In this document: positions 17,669-26,156 of the stretch, piece after piece
Numbering within the stretch: position 1 is the stretch's first letter
Layout of the letters: every line of letters begins with the position of its first letter
Origin: Chitinophaga terrae (ex Kim and Jung 2007)
GTDB taxonomy: Bacteria > Bacteroidota > Bacteroidia > Chitinophagales > Chitinophagaceae
DNA: 64,000 nt
Direction of reading: 5' to 3'
NCBI RefSeq assembly: GCF_900107795.1
Contig: NZ_FNRL01000016.1
Span: 62,001 to 126,000 of the forward strand
Made by a program: the position numbers and the translations under genes
Notes under the pieces: model-generated
Databases searched by the model: none
What the model was told of the DNA's origin: nothing
Seen by the model: the letters and a program-made list of their open reading frames with translations, nothing else

Positions 17669-18328
17669 ATGAACTTATCAATAGCGGAAGAAAACTACAT
17701 CAAATCCATATACAAACTGCAGGAAGGGGATACAGTTGTTACCACCAACGCACTGGCCTACGAGCTGGAAACCAAGCCTGCTTCCGTAACAGATATGGCT
17801 AAGAAGCTGAAAGAGAAGCTGCTGATAGACTACGAAAAATACAAAGGCTTCACTTTAACAACAGAAGGCCGGAAAATGGCCCTGCAAATTGTAAGGCGGC
17901 ACCGGCTCTGGGAATGTTTCCTGGTAGATAAACTCTCGTTCAGCTGGGAAGAAGTACACGAACTGGCGGAAGAACTGGAACACGTAAGAAGTGAAAAACT
18001 GACTTCCCGCCTCAGCGAATACCTGGGCAACCCGCTTTTCGACCCGCATGGCGACCCGATCCCGGACGCTAACGGCAAACTGACCAAACCCCGCCCTCAA
18101 ACGTCCCTTGACCAGTCGACCGCCCGGAAAGTAGTGGTAACCGCCGTTACAGACCAGTCAACCGCTTTGCTGGCCTTCCTGAATGCCAAGCATATCAAAC
18201 TGGGCACCCAGCTGGAAGTGATAGAACATTACGAGTACGATAATTCTATTGAAATAAAGATCAAACAACAACCACCTATTACCATCAGTGAACAGGTAGC
18301 TAAAAATATTATGGTTAGACCCGTCTGA
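17669..18328 (+). CDS. mntR: DtxR/MntR-family metal-dependent repressor
   Basis: A 219-residue metal-sensing repressor: N-terminal winged helix (residues 1-70), dimerisation and metal-binding helices (72-135), and a C-terminal FeoA/SH3-like domain (about 150-219). DtxR metal ligands align with His78, Glu82, His97, Glu104 and His105. The residue equivalent to the iron-site Cys102 of DtxR is Glu101, the replacement seen in manganese-specific MntR. At the N-terminal ligand position (Met10 in DtxR, Asp8 in MntR) it has Asn9. The neighbouring mntH starts 8 bp downstream, so the pair is a feedback-controlled manganese (or iron) uptake unit under the palindrome at 17633-17656. Confidence 0.9.
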   Translation: MNLSIAEENYIKSIYKLQEGDTVVTTNALAYELETKPASVTDMAKKLKEKLLIDYEKYKGFTLTTEGRKMALQIVRRHRLWECFLVDKLSFSWEEVHELAEELEHVRSEKLTSRLSEYLGNPLFDPHGDPIPDANGKLTKPRPQTSLDQSTARKVVVTAVTDQSTALLAFLNAKHIKLGTQLEVIEHYEYDNSIEIKIKQQPPITISEQVAKNIMVRPV

Positions 18329-18336
18329 AAACTATT

Positions 18337-20199
18337 ATGGAACATACTTCATTAAGCGACGTACATCAAAGTGTAGAGACCAACGGAAAATCTAAATGGA
18401 AGAGAATATTCGCTTTCCTGGGGCCCGCCTACCTCGTAAGCGTAGGCTATATGGACCCCGGTAACTGGGCCACCGACCTGGCAGGCGGTAGTCAATACGG
18501 CTACAAACTGCTTTGGGTGCTGCTTATGAGCAACCTCATGGCCTTGTTGCTGCAAAGCCTCGCCGCCCGGCTGGGGATTGTTAGAGGGCGCGACCTGGCC
18601 CAGGCCAACCGTGAAACCTATCCCCCTGCCGTTAACTTTGTTCTTTACCTCCTTGCCGAAATCGCCATTGCAGCCACCGACCTGGCGGAGGTACTGGGTA
18701 TGGCCATCGGTATCCAGCTGCTTACCGGCTTACCCCTCATCTGGGGAGTGAGCCTGACCATCCTCGATACTTTTTTACTCCTCTTCCTGCAACAATACGG
18801 CATCCGCAAGATGGAAGCCTTCATCATTGGCCTGGTAGCCATTGTAGGCACCTCTTTCCTTATAGAACTGCTGCTTGTCAGACCCGAAATGAACGAGGTG
18901 GTCAAAGGCTTTATTCCCACCATCCCCGACAACAACGCGCTCTATATCGCTATCGGGATCATTGGGGCTACGGTAATGCCGCATAACCTTTACCTGCACT
19001 CGGCCCTCGTACAAACCAGGAAGATCAAGAAAGACAACAAAGGGATCAGGCAGGCAATCAAAATGAATTTTATTGACAGTACTATAGCCCTAAACCTGGC
19101 CTTCCTGGTAAACGCCGCTATCCTTATCCTGGCCGCCGCAGTATTCTATAAAAGCGGCAGAACGGATGTTGCCGAAATTCAGGATGCGCACCAGTTGCTG
19201 GATAAATTACTGGGCAATAAACTGGCCCCTGTCCTCTTCGCGGTTGCACTGATCGCAGCAGGACAAAGTTCTACCGTTACCGGTACGTTGGCGGGGCAAA
19301 TAGTAATGGAAGGCTACCTCAGGCTTCGCATCAATCCATGGCTTCGCCGGATCATTACCCGGTTGCTGGCCATCATTCCTGCTCTGATCACCATTCTCTG
19401 GTTTGGAGATAAAGAAGTAGGCGCCCTGCTGGTTTTCAGCCAGGTATTGCTAAGCCTGCAACTTGGTTTCGCTATTATTCCCCTTATTCATTTTGTAAGC
19501 GATAAAAAACAGATGGGCGAGTTCGCCATCAAACCTCTTACAAGAGTTTTCAGCTGGGTAGTTACCAGTTTATTGGTGTACCTTAACCTGAGAATGGTTT
19601 TTACAGAAGCATTCAATTATATGTCCGGCACCGGTAATATGGCGGTAGACGCGTTGATCATACTGGCCTGCGTTGGGTTCGTGATACTTTTGGTGATCAC
19701 GATCGTTTACCCGTTAAGGCAACGGTACCGGGACGACGCTGCCGCAGGTATCCATCACGCACAGGTTTCGCTGGGCGATATGGAAGCTCCTTCCTACAAG
19801 CGCATCGCCATGGCGCTGGATTTCTCGGGCCGCGACAGGGAGATCATCTCCAATGCCATTGCTCACGGCAACGAACAAACGGAGTATATACTTATCCACA
19901 TCGTGGAAAGCGCCTCTGCAAAGTATTCAGGAAAAGAGTCGGACGACCTGGAAACCCGCAGGGACCAGGAACAGCTCGACACCTACATTACCCTGCTGAA
20001 AAGCAGGGGGCACAGGGCTAAAGGAGTGCTGGGATTCAGGAGAAGGGCTAAAGAGATCGCCAGGATCGTAAAAGAAGAAAACGCTGATTTCCTGGTATTG
20101 GGAGCGCATGGCCACAAAGGATTTAAAGACTGGTTATATGGAGAAACCGCCAACCAGGTGAGGCACCATGTTAAGATCCCAGTATTGTTGGTTCAATAA
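18337..20199 (+). CDS. mntH: NRAMP divalent-metal transporter fused to a universal stress domain
   Basis: A 620-residue inner-membrane protein. Residues about 30-450 form an NRAMP transporter with the metal-binding helix-1 motif DPGN (YMDPGNWATDLAGGS) and the helix-6 motif MPHNLYLHS, which together select Mn2+/Fe2+. Residues about 480-620 form a complete universal-stress-protein domain ending in the nucleotide-binding GAHGHKGFKDWLYGETAN segment. Classical MntH lacks this tail. The gene follows mntR by 8 bp and is surely controlled by it. The tail may let ATP or stress signals modulate transport, but that is inference. Confidence 0.95.
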   Translation: MEHTSLSDVHQSVETNGKSKWKRIFAFLGPAYLVSVGYMDPGNWATDLAGGSQYGYKLLWVLLMSNLMALLLQSLAARLGIVRGRDLAQANRETYPPAVNFVLYLLAEIAIAATDLAEVLGMAIGIQLLTGLPLIWGVSLTILDTFLLLFLQQYGIRKMEAFIIGLVAIVGTSFLIELLLVRPEMNEVVKGFIPTIPDNNALYIAIGIIGATVMPHNLYLHSALVQTRKIKKDNKGIRQAIKMNFIDSTIALNLAFLVNAAILILAAAVFYKSGRTDVAEIQDAHQLLDKLLGNKLAPVLFAVALIAAGQSSTVTGTLAGQIVMEGYLRLRINPWLRRIITRLLAIIPALITILWFGDKEVGALLVFSQVLLSLQLGFAIIPLIHFVSDKKQMGEFAIKPLTRVFSWVVTSLLVYLNLRMVFTEAFNYMSGTGNMAVDALIILACVGFVILLVITIVYPLRQRYRDDAAAGIHHAQVSLGDMEAPSYKRIAMALDFSGRDREIISNAIAHGNEQTEYILIHIVESASAKYSGKESDDLETRRDQEQLDTYITLLKSRGHRAKGVLGFRRRAKEIARIVKEENADFLVLGAHGHKGFKDWLYGETANQVRHHVKIPVLLVQ

Positions 20200-20212
20200 A
20201 AAATATCCGGGC

Positions 20213-20605
20213 ATGCGACAGGTATTTCAACCGGGCGACCAGAAAAAATTTACAAGGATTGTAAAGAAAGAAGATTGTGCAGCTTTTGACGCAGGAGAGG
20301 TACATCCTGTATATGCAACATTTGCGTTGGCGAGGGATGCAGAATGGTGTTGCCGGTTGTTTGTACTGGAAATGAAAGAAGATGATGAAGAAGGGATTGG
20401 CGCTGCCTTAACCATCGAACACCTGGCTCCTGCTCTTGCAGGAAGCCAGGTAGAATTCGTGGCCACAATCAAACTAATAGTTAACCATACGATCACCTGT
20501 AGTTTTGTTGCTGCCAGCGGCGGACGAACAATTGCTACAGGAACACAGGTACAAAAGATATTAAAAAGGGAAAAGCTTGCTTCCCTTTTCTCCCAATCTC
20601 TATAA
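20213..20605 (+). CDS. FlK-like hotdog thioesterase-fold protein
   Basis: About 130 residues with the layout of fluoroacetyl-CoA thioesterase-like (FlK) proteins: FTRIVKKEDCAAF, the VHPVYAT segment, and IEHLAPA followed by the central strand VEFVATI. These are single hotdog-domain proteins that hydrolyse or bind acyl-CoA. I chose the ATG at 20213, 13 bp after mntH, because the longer frame from 20168 would overlap mntH and adds residues foreign to the family. It may be the third gene of the mntR-mntH transcript. The true substrate is unknown; fluoroacetate is not implied. Confidence 0.7.
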   Translation: MRQVFQPGDQKKFTRIVKKEDCAAFDAGEVHPVYATFALARDAEWCCRLFVLEMKEDDEEGIGAALTIEHLAPALAGSQVEFVATIKLIVNHTITCSFVAASGGRTIATGTQVQKILKREKLASLFSQSL

Positions 20606-21349
20606 CTATAGCCCGAGTGCGGCTTTCAGCTTAGGATAACCTGTTTTGCTTACAAGCACTTTAGCCCCGCTGCGCAAGATAGCTAAATGATTTTCTTTTT
20701 CATAAGGTTCTATGCGGGTTACCTGGTTAATGTTGAGGATATAAGAACGATGCACCCTGGTAAACTGCGCAGGGTCGAGCGTTTTCTCGAAAAATGCCAT
20801 GGTTTTGTTCTTCAGGAAACTTCCTTCATGGGTCACCACTTTTACATAATCGTCTGCCGCTTCCAGGTAATGGATCTCTGATACCGGTATGATCTTGATC
20901 TTGCCATTCAGCCGGATCACTACCCTGTTGTTTTGCAGGGGCGTGGCGGCTGCCGCTTCCAGCAAAGCGTTGGTATCCGGCATTTCCGCCGGTTTATGGA
21001 AATGGTCCAGCCATTTCTGCACGGCTTTTTCGAAGCGTTCGGCCGAAAATGGCTTCAGCAGGTAATCTACGGCGTTGACTTCAAACGCCCTGATAGCATG
21101 TTCTTCGAATGCGGTAGTAAAAATAACCGCCGGCAGTTTTTCTACCAGCTCAAGCATTTCAAACCCTGTGATCTTAGGCATCTGGATATCCAGGAAAACC
21201 AGGTCGGGCTGGTGTTGCTGGATCGCCTTCAGTCCTTCGAAACCGTCGTTGCACTCCTGCACAACTTCGATCTGCGGGAAACCGAGCAGATACTCTTTCA
21301 CTACTTCCCTTGCTAATGGCTCGTCGTCTATAATTACTGCTTTTATCAT
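20606..21349 (-). CDS. LytTR-type response regulator
   Basis: A 247-residue response regulator: receiver domain (residues 1-120) with phospho-acceptor Asp54 in VFLDIQMPK and acidic pair Asp8/Asp9, then a LytTR DNA-binding domain (about 140-245; VSEIHYLEAADDYVKVVT, FTRVHRSYILN). Its start overlaps the histidine-kinase gene by 4 bp (ATGA type), so the two form a coupled LytS-LytR-type system. Together with the LiaF-like gene upstream this points to envelope-stress or cell-surface regulation. Confidence 0.95.
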   Translation of the reverse strand: MIKAVIIDDEPLAREVVKEYLLGFPQIEVVQECNDGFEGLKAIQQHQPDLVFLDIQMPKITGFEMLELVEKLPAVIFTTAFEEHAIRAFEVNAVDYLLKPFSAERFEKAVQKWLDHFHKPAEMPDTNALLEAAAATPLQNNRVVIRLNGKIKIIPVSEIHYLEAADDYVKVVTHEGSFLKNKTMAFFEKTLDPAQFTRVHRSYILNINQVTRIEPYEKENHLAILRSGAKVLVSKTGYPKLKAALGL

Positions 21350-22392
21350 TTGGTTTGTGGTACTTTAATTATGGTAGTAAAAATGCCATTACTTGCTTTT
21401 GTTTCGAGAAGGTCCTGGCGGGCAAACAACAGATAAAGGCGGCGCTGGATGGAACTAAGACCGAAGCCGGTTCCTTTATTAGGTAATGATGATTTGCTGT
21501 CGAAAGGATTCTCAATGGCAATATGCAACAACTGGTTTTCTATCCAGGAATGTATGCTGATGGTGATCTCTCCTGTTGTATCGTACAACCCGAACTTGAT
21601 AGCGTTTTCAACCACCGGTTGCAATAACATGGGAGGCATGAGCAATTTTTCGGCTTCCACGTCATGGATAACGGCGGTGGATAAACGATGCCCGAATCTT
21701 ACTTTCTCTATATCGAGGTACAGCTGCAGGTATTTAAGCTCTTCTTCTAACGTGATCCACTGATCATCTTCCTGCTTCAGCGATCCCCTTAAAAAGTCTG
21801 AGAGCTTCAACACCATTTCCCTGGCTTCTTTCGGCCGGAGCATGATCAGGGCGTTGATGCTGTTCAGGCTGTTGAATAAAAAGTGAGGTTGAAGCTGCTG
21901 GCGTAATTTAAATAATTCAGCTTCTCTGACTATCTTTTCCGTATCCTGTTGCCGCTGCTGGTTTTTCTGCTGCTCCATAGCTTCATACCACATCTGGCTG
22001 CGCATGCCTATTCCTGATATCATCATCCATCCAACAAAGGCATGTATAGGAATGGCGTTGTTGAGCCATTGAATATAGGTAGGGTCATCCGGGTAAGTAG
22101 TCACTAATATCCACCTGCTAAGACATACCCAAAGCACAGCCAGCGCACAACTCAGCAAACCCACGTAACCATACTTCATTGCATCTGCCGAAGGCCTGTA
22201 ATAACCAACGTTATGGCTAACGATAACGCCTGCAGCGCTCAGCAGGATAACATGTACCGAACTATCGGTAACAGCCTGCATTAACGGCATATTAAACCAG
22301 TAATACAGTAACGTCCCATATAACACCATCCACACCAGGAAGCTGATAATAAAAGCACTGAGGACGTTACCTCTTATGATCTGTTTCGACAA
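21346..22392 (-). CDS. LytS-type sensor histidine kinase
   Basis: A 348-residue inner-membrane kinase with four hydrophobic segments in residues 10-130, a short coiled coil (about 138-168), and a His_kinase domain with phospho-acceptor His170 in LQPHFLFNSLNSI. The C-terminal HATPase region has LQPVVENAIKFG and GTGFGLSS. There is no large periplasmic sensor domain, so sensing is probably within the membrane. It overlaps the response-regulator gene by 4 bp and lies 20 bp after the DUF4288 gene. Confidence 0.94.
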   Translation of the reverse strand: MSKQIIRGNVLSAFIISFLVWMVLYGTLLYYWFNMPLMQAVTDSSVHVILLSAAGVIVSHNVGYYRPSADAMKYGYVGLLSCALAVLWVCLSRWILVTTYPDDPTYIQWLNNAIPIHAFVGWMMISGIGMRSQMWYEAMEQQKNQQRQQDTEKIVREAELFKLRQQLQPHFLFNSLNSINALIMLRPKEAREMVLKLSDFLRGSLKQEDDQWITLEEELKYLQLYLDIEKVRFGHRLSTAVIHDVEAEKLLMPPMLLQPVVENAIKFGLYDTTGEITISIHSWIENQLLHIAIENPFDSKSSLPNKGTGFGLSSIQRRLYLLFARQDLLETKASNGIFTTIIKVPQTK

Positions 22393-22412
22393 AGCAGCGG
22401 TTTTTATAAGTA

Positions 22413-22766
22413 TTATACATTCAACTCGAAGTATTGTTGACCTTGCAGCTGGGCAGATTTCATCTGCAACCAGGCGATATAGGAATTAGGATCACCTGGT
22501 TCCTCTATTCTTGAATACAGTTCCATTCCGTCTGTCAACTGGTCTAAAGTATACACTTCAGGCACATTGATGAATTTCCACTGTACAAGCTCCTGCTGCT
22601 GGTTTTTGAAAGCGTATTGCTCCTGCATTCCAATTTCCCTGGCCTTATCGCAGGCGTCTTTCTTTGTTACAGCGCTGATGAGTCTCAGTTGTTCATCGAA
22701 TTGCGGGGTATGGTTGCCTTCTCCGCAAATGATCTGGTATACTACTTTCGCAACGAACCAATGCAT
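22413..22766 (-). CDS. DUF4288 small protein
   Basis: A 117-residue protein matching DUF4288: WFVAKVVYQI at the N-terminus, FDEQLRLISA, a KAREIG helix and the central WKFINVPEVY strand. There is no signal peptide or membrane segment, so it is cytoplasmic. The family has no known function. It lies between the LiaF-like gene (50 bp upstream) and lytS (20 bp downstream) on one strand, which suggests a role in or near that signalling operon. Confidence 0.75.
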   Translation of the reverse strand: MHWFVAKVVYQIICGEGNHTPQFDEQLRLISAVTKKDACDKAREIGMQEQYAFKNQQQELVQWKFINVPEVYTLDQLTDGMELYSRIEEPGDPNSYIAWLQMKSAQLQGQQYFELNV

Positions 22767-22816
22767 AGCTTTAAGATTTAAAAAGTTGGAAGAATCTTTT
22801 ATATTGAAGCCTTTGA

Positions 22817-23665
22817 TCAGGCATAACTTCTGATTTCAACTCCGCCGAAGATGCAGCTGCCTGTCAGTACAAGTACATTTTTGCTATCGTCGTCCTGCAT
22901 AAACTGAACAGGGCGCGTATCATCTACTCCTCCCAGGATCGTGGTAATATCCACTTTTACTTTCCAGTTTGCAGGTACTATGATCTCGCATCCGCCCATT
23001 ATTGCATTTACATCCAGTACAGCGGTTCCGTTCAGCTCTGCTTTCATAAGGTTCAGTTCAACTCCTCCGAAAACGGAAGATACATCACCGCCCCTGAAAT
23101 TCTTGGATGTTACTATTTTATTCACGGAACCAAAAATGGCCGAAACATTCAGTACATCTTCAGAAGAGAAAGTTGCCCTTTTACCGTCTGTATCTCCGGT
23201 ATTACTCCAGTCTTTGTATTTCTCTTTATAATAGTTTTTATATGGATCTGAATATACAGACGGATCAACGTCAGAAAAATTTTCAGATTTTATTCTTTTT
23301 TTTGGCAGATCACAATTTTTGCTGATCAATACCGAAATTCCCACGCCTATCAGTACTACCGGCCAGATGAAACGGGCCGAGTTATAGGGCCAGCTGTAAA
23401 TATCGCCTAACAGGAAGATGGTGCCTATTACTACAACGGGTATCCAGCCGCCTGGTCTGAAATTATGTTTGAAGCCGAGAACAAGGCCAACAACGATCAC
23501 GATCATTTGCCAGGAGAACAGCCAGTAAGGGAGGTCCAGGTTCATGTTTCTCAGCAACAGCCCTGCACCGATCAGGATGAGGATCACACCGCCGGTGCTC
23601 TTTCCCCTTCTTCTCTCCTTATCGAGCTGCTTCTTGTCTTCCTCAATTGTATTTTGATCTTTCAT
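22817..23665 (-). CDS. LiaF-like membrane protein (DUF5668 plus cell-wall-active antibiotic response domain)
   Basis: About 282 residues. An acidic/basic cytoplasmic N-terminus precedes four membrane helices (about 20-120, LiaF transmembrane/DUF5668 type), a charged linker, and a C-terminal right-handed beta domain with the repeating motif of LiaF/YvqF (FGSVNKIV, FGGVELNL, MGGCEIIV, LGGVDDTR). In Firmicutes LiaF restrains a two-component system that answers cell-wall damage; the downstream LytS-LytR pair fits the same idea here. I chose the ATG at 23665 rather than 23701, because the longer frame only adds hydrophobic residues before the charged N-terminus. Confidence 0.85.
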   Translation of the reverse strand: MKDQNTIEEDKKQLDKERRRGKSTGGVILILIGAGLLLRNMNLDLPYWLFSWQMIVIVVGLVLGFKHNFRPGGWIPVVVIGTIFLLGDIYSWPYNSARFIWPVVLIGVGISVLISKNCDLPKKRIKSENFSDVDPSVYSDPYKNYYKEKYKDWSNTGDTDGKRATFSSEDVLNVSAIFGSVNKIVTSKNFRGGDVSSVFGGVELNLMKAELNGTAVLDVNAIMGGCEIIVPANWKVKVDITTILGGVDDTRPVQFMQDDDSKNVLVLTGSCIFGGVEIRSYA

Positions 23666-24027
23666 TAGTAGCAAGATTATTTGTTTGGTTTGATGATACA
23701 AAAATAGAAAGCGGTTTACAGGGCAGGAAGCGCCTTTAGGCTAAAAAAGCGGGTTTACCGGTAAAAGGCGGGAAACTACCGGTGAAAATGAAGGCGGCAG
23801 CGTAAGGGATACCCTAAAACGGGCAAAAGGGAGATTTTCGGGGATAAAGTTTGTATGGTAAAAAGGATTGAGGGAGAATAGGTTAAGGAGGATGATCAGG
23901 GGAGATGGATGAAAGAGGATGATTGTTGGGGAATGGATTGAGTATGATTGCAGGAAAGGTTGCCCCTGGGGGCCAATGACCAGGGAGCAGGGTTAACAAC
24001 ACGACGAAAGAAATAACCTGGCAGGCG
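23666..24027. promoter_or_regulatory. Gene-free 362 bp: candidate operator of the LiaF-LytSR operon
   Basis: The part near the LiaF-like gene holds a perfect 12-bp palindrome TTTACCGGTAAA (23755-23766) and a second site CTACCGGTGAAA centred 21 bp away, that is two helical turns. The pair is a plausible operator. From about 23840 to 23990 the plus strand is strongly purine-rich with repeated GGATGA/AGGATGAT words. I see no gene, terminator or RNA there. Confidence 0.45.
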
Positions 24028-24678
24028 TTACAAAGCTGTAAGAAACATCGGTATCAGGGCCTGCGCCCATCTCTGGTAGTCTTTACCGGATGGATGGAGC
24101 CCATCTTCCGCTACCAGTGAAGGATCGGCCGCTGCTTCTCTTGTAAAAGCGGTGATATCGAGGTACCGGGTCTTAAAACCGGCTGCTATTTCTTTATTGG
24201 CGGCATTAAAGACATCTATTTCCCTTGAGATCTTTTGCCTGTCGCGGTCCGCGGCAAAGGGAGTTACTCCCCAGTCCGGGATCGACAGTACTACCACCGC
24301 CTGCGGGCGATTGCCGGAAAAATGAATAGCCTGTTGCAGAAGGGCGGTAAATTCGGCCTTATACTCATCAAGTGGCCGGCCCCTGTATTGGTTGTTTACG
24401 CCTATAAGCAGGGTTACCAGGTCGTACGGCGGGTGCAGGGTAGCGCCGGCAATACCGGCGGCCAGTTCGTCGGTTGTCCAGCCGGTAACGGCTACAATAT
24501 CGGGTTGGTTAATATTTATACCGGTTGCCCGTAACATATCAGCGGCCTGAACAGGAAAGGAGGCGGATGCAGGAACGGCTTCGCCTATGGTATAGCTGTC
24601 GCCCAGCGCCAGGTAAGTGATTGGTTTCATGAAAAGTGGTGTAGATAAAGAAAGGCAAAATAGTATTATTCCTAACAT
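24028..24678 (-). CDS. SGNH/GDSL-family hydrolase
   Basis: About 216 residues. The GDSY box holds the nucleophile serine, GVNNQ supplies the oxyanion Asn of block III, and DGLHPSGKDY carries the catalytic Asp-His pair, so the active site is complete. It is a serine esterase or lipase of the lysophospholipase L1 type. With the ATG at 24678 there is an N-terminal hydrophobic segment that could act as signal peptide; an alternative ATG at 24630 would give a cytoplasmic form. The gene is alone and divergent from the isocitrate dehydrogenase gene. Confidence 0.88.
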   Translation of the reverse strand: MLGIILFCLSLSTPLFMKPITYLALGDSYTIGEAVPASASFPVQAADMLRATGININQPDIVAVTGWTTDELAAGIAGATLHPPYDLVTLLIGVNNQYRGRPLDEYKAEFTALLQQAIHFSGNRPQAVVVLSIPDWGVTPFAADRDRQKISREIDVFNAANKEIAAGFKTRYLDITAFTREAAADPSLVAEDGLHPSGKDYQRWAQALIPMFLTAL

Positions 24679-24815
24679 AAGCAAAAAATGATATATAGAT
24701 AGAGAGACGTCGTTCCTTCAGCCAGCGTATCACCTTGCAGGGCATTAAAAACGTACCTGGGGAAGGCCTCCATGTTAAAACTGTATTAACCCGCGGAAGG
24801 CTTACAATATTGTCA

Positions 24816-24843
24816 CGGGTTAACCCGAAAAGCGTTACCTTTG
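24816..24843 (+). promoter_or_regulatory. icd promoter region: palindrome CGGGTTAACCCG and -7 TACCTTTG
   Basis: A perfect 12-bp palindrome (24816-24827) lies just upstream of a -7 element TACCTTTG (24836-24843), where a repressor or activator would contact the promoter. A further half-site TTAACCCG is at 24786-24793. The start codon is 43 nt after the box. Confidence 0.5.
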
Positions 24844-24886
24844 CGCTCGATTACAACAATTACGTAACGCATAAAGAAACCGTTTT

Positions 24887-26155
24887 ATGCCGGCAGAAAA
24901 AATAACGATGAACAACGGCCTGTTACAGGTCCCTGCACAACCCATCATCCCATTTATTATAGGCGACGGAATTGGTCCGGATATCTGGAAAGCCAGTGTC
25001 AGGGTTTTCGACGCAGCAGTTGAAAAAGCCTATGGTGGTGATAGGAAAATTGAATGGAAAGAAGTATTGGCTGGCGAAAAGGCCTTCCAGGAAACAGGCG
25101 AGTGGCTTCCGAAAGATACGCTGGATGCCCTGAAAGAATACCTGGTATCCATTAAAGGTCCTTTGTCGACCCCGGTAGGCGGCGGTATCCGTTCCCTAAA
25201 CGTAGCCATGCGCCAGGAACTGGACCTCTATGCCTGTGTCAGACCAGTACGCTGGTTCAATAAAGTGCCTTCCCCGGTTAAACACCCGGAAAAAGTTGAC
25301 ATGGTTATTTTCCGTGAAAACACTGAAGACATCTATGCCGGTATTGAATATATGACAGGTACGCCTGAAGCGAAAAAACTCCTGGAATTCTTACAGAATG
25401 AAATGGGTGTTAAAAAAATCCGCTTCCCGGAAACCTCTTCTTTAGGTATCAAACCTGTATCTATCGAAGGAACTGAAAGACTGGTACGCGCTGCCATCCT
25501 CTATGCGCTGGAACACAAACGCCCGTCTGTAACCCTTGTTCACAAAGGAAACATCATGAAATTCACTGAAGGTGGTTTCAAAAACTGGGGATATGCGTTG
25601 GCCGAAAGAGAATTCGGAGACAAAGTATACACCTGGGAACAGTGGGAAAAAACCAAGAAAGAATCAGGCGAAGAGGAAGCAAACAAAGAACTGAAAGTAG
25701 AACTGGCTAAAGGCAAGCTGCTGATCAACGATGTGATTGCCGATAACTTCCTGCAACAGATACTGCTGGCGCCACAGGATTATTCTGTGATCGCTACCCT
25801 CAACCTGAACGGCGACTATATTTCCGACGCCCTGGCTGCTGCTGTAGGCGGTATTGGTATCGCTCCGGGCGCTAATATCAACTACGTTACCGGCCATGCG
25901 GTGTTTGAAGCAACTCACGGTACCGCGCCACGCTTCGCCAACACCAACACCATGAACCCATCATCAGTGATCCTCAGCGGTGTAATGATGCTGGAATACA
26001 TGGGCTGGAAAGAAGCCGCCAAAATAATCATCGATGGCCTGAGCACCGCCATCATGCGCAAACGCGTCACCATCGACTTCTACAAACTGATGGACGACGC
26101 TACCCTGGTTAAAACCAGCGAATTTGCGGATGAGATCATCAAACAAATGCACTAG
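24887..26155 (+). CDS. icd: Isocitrate dehydrogenase, E. coli-type (type I)
   Basis: A 422-residue homologue of E. coli Icd, which makes 2-oxoglutarate and reduced nicotinamide cofactor in the TCA cycle. IEGDGIG-like GDGIGPDIW, the substrate/phospho-site segment GGGIRSLNVAMRQ, FRENTEDIYAGIE and LNGDYISDALAA are all conserved. Compared with E. coli there is a charged insertion of roughly 20-30 residues (TKKESGEEEANKELKVE). The five NADP-contact residues of E. coli (Lys344, Tyr345, Val351, Tyr391, Arg395) align with Arg, Phe, Met, Ile and Lys, so cofactor choice is uncertain. A second, unrelated isocitrate dehydrogenase follows on the same strand. Confidence 0.93.
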   Translation: MPAEKITMNNGLLQVPAQPIIPFIIGDGIGPDIWKASVRVFDAAVEKAYGGDRKIEWKEVLAGEKAFQETGEWLPKDTLDALKEYLVSIKGPLSTPVGGGIRSLNVAMRQELDLYACVRPVRWFNKVPSPVKHPEKVDMVIFRENTEDIYAGIEYMTGTPEAKKLLEFLQNEMGVKKIRFPETSSLGIKPVSIEGTERLVRAAILYALEHKRPSVTLVHKGNIMKFTEGGFKNWGYALAEREFGDKVYTWEQWEKTKKESGEEEANKELKVELAKGKLLINDVIADNFLQQILLAPQDYSVIATLNLNGDYISDALAAAVGGIGIAPGANINYVTGHAVFEATHGTAPRFANTNTMNPSSVILSGVMMLEYMGWKEAAKIIIDGLSTAIMRKRVTIDFYKLMDDATLVKTSEFADEIIKQMH

Positions 26156-26156
26156 G

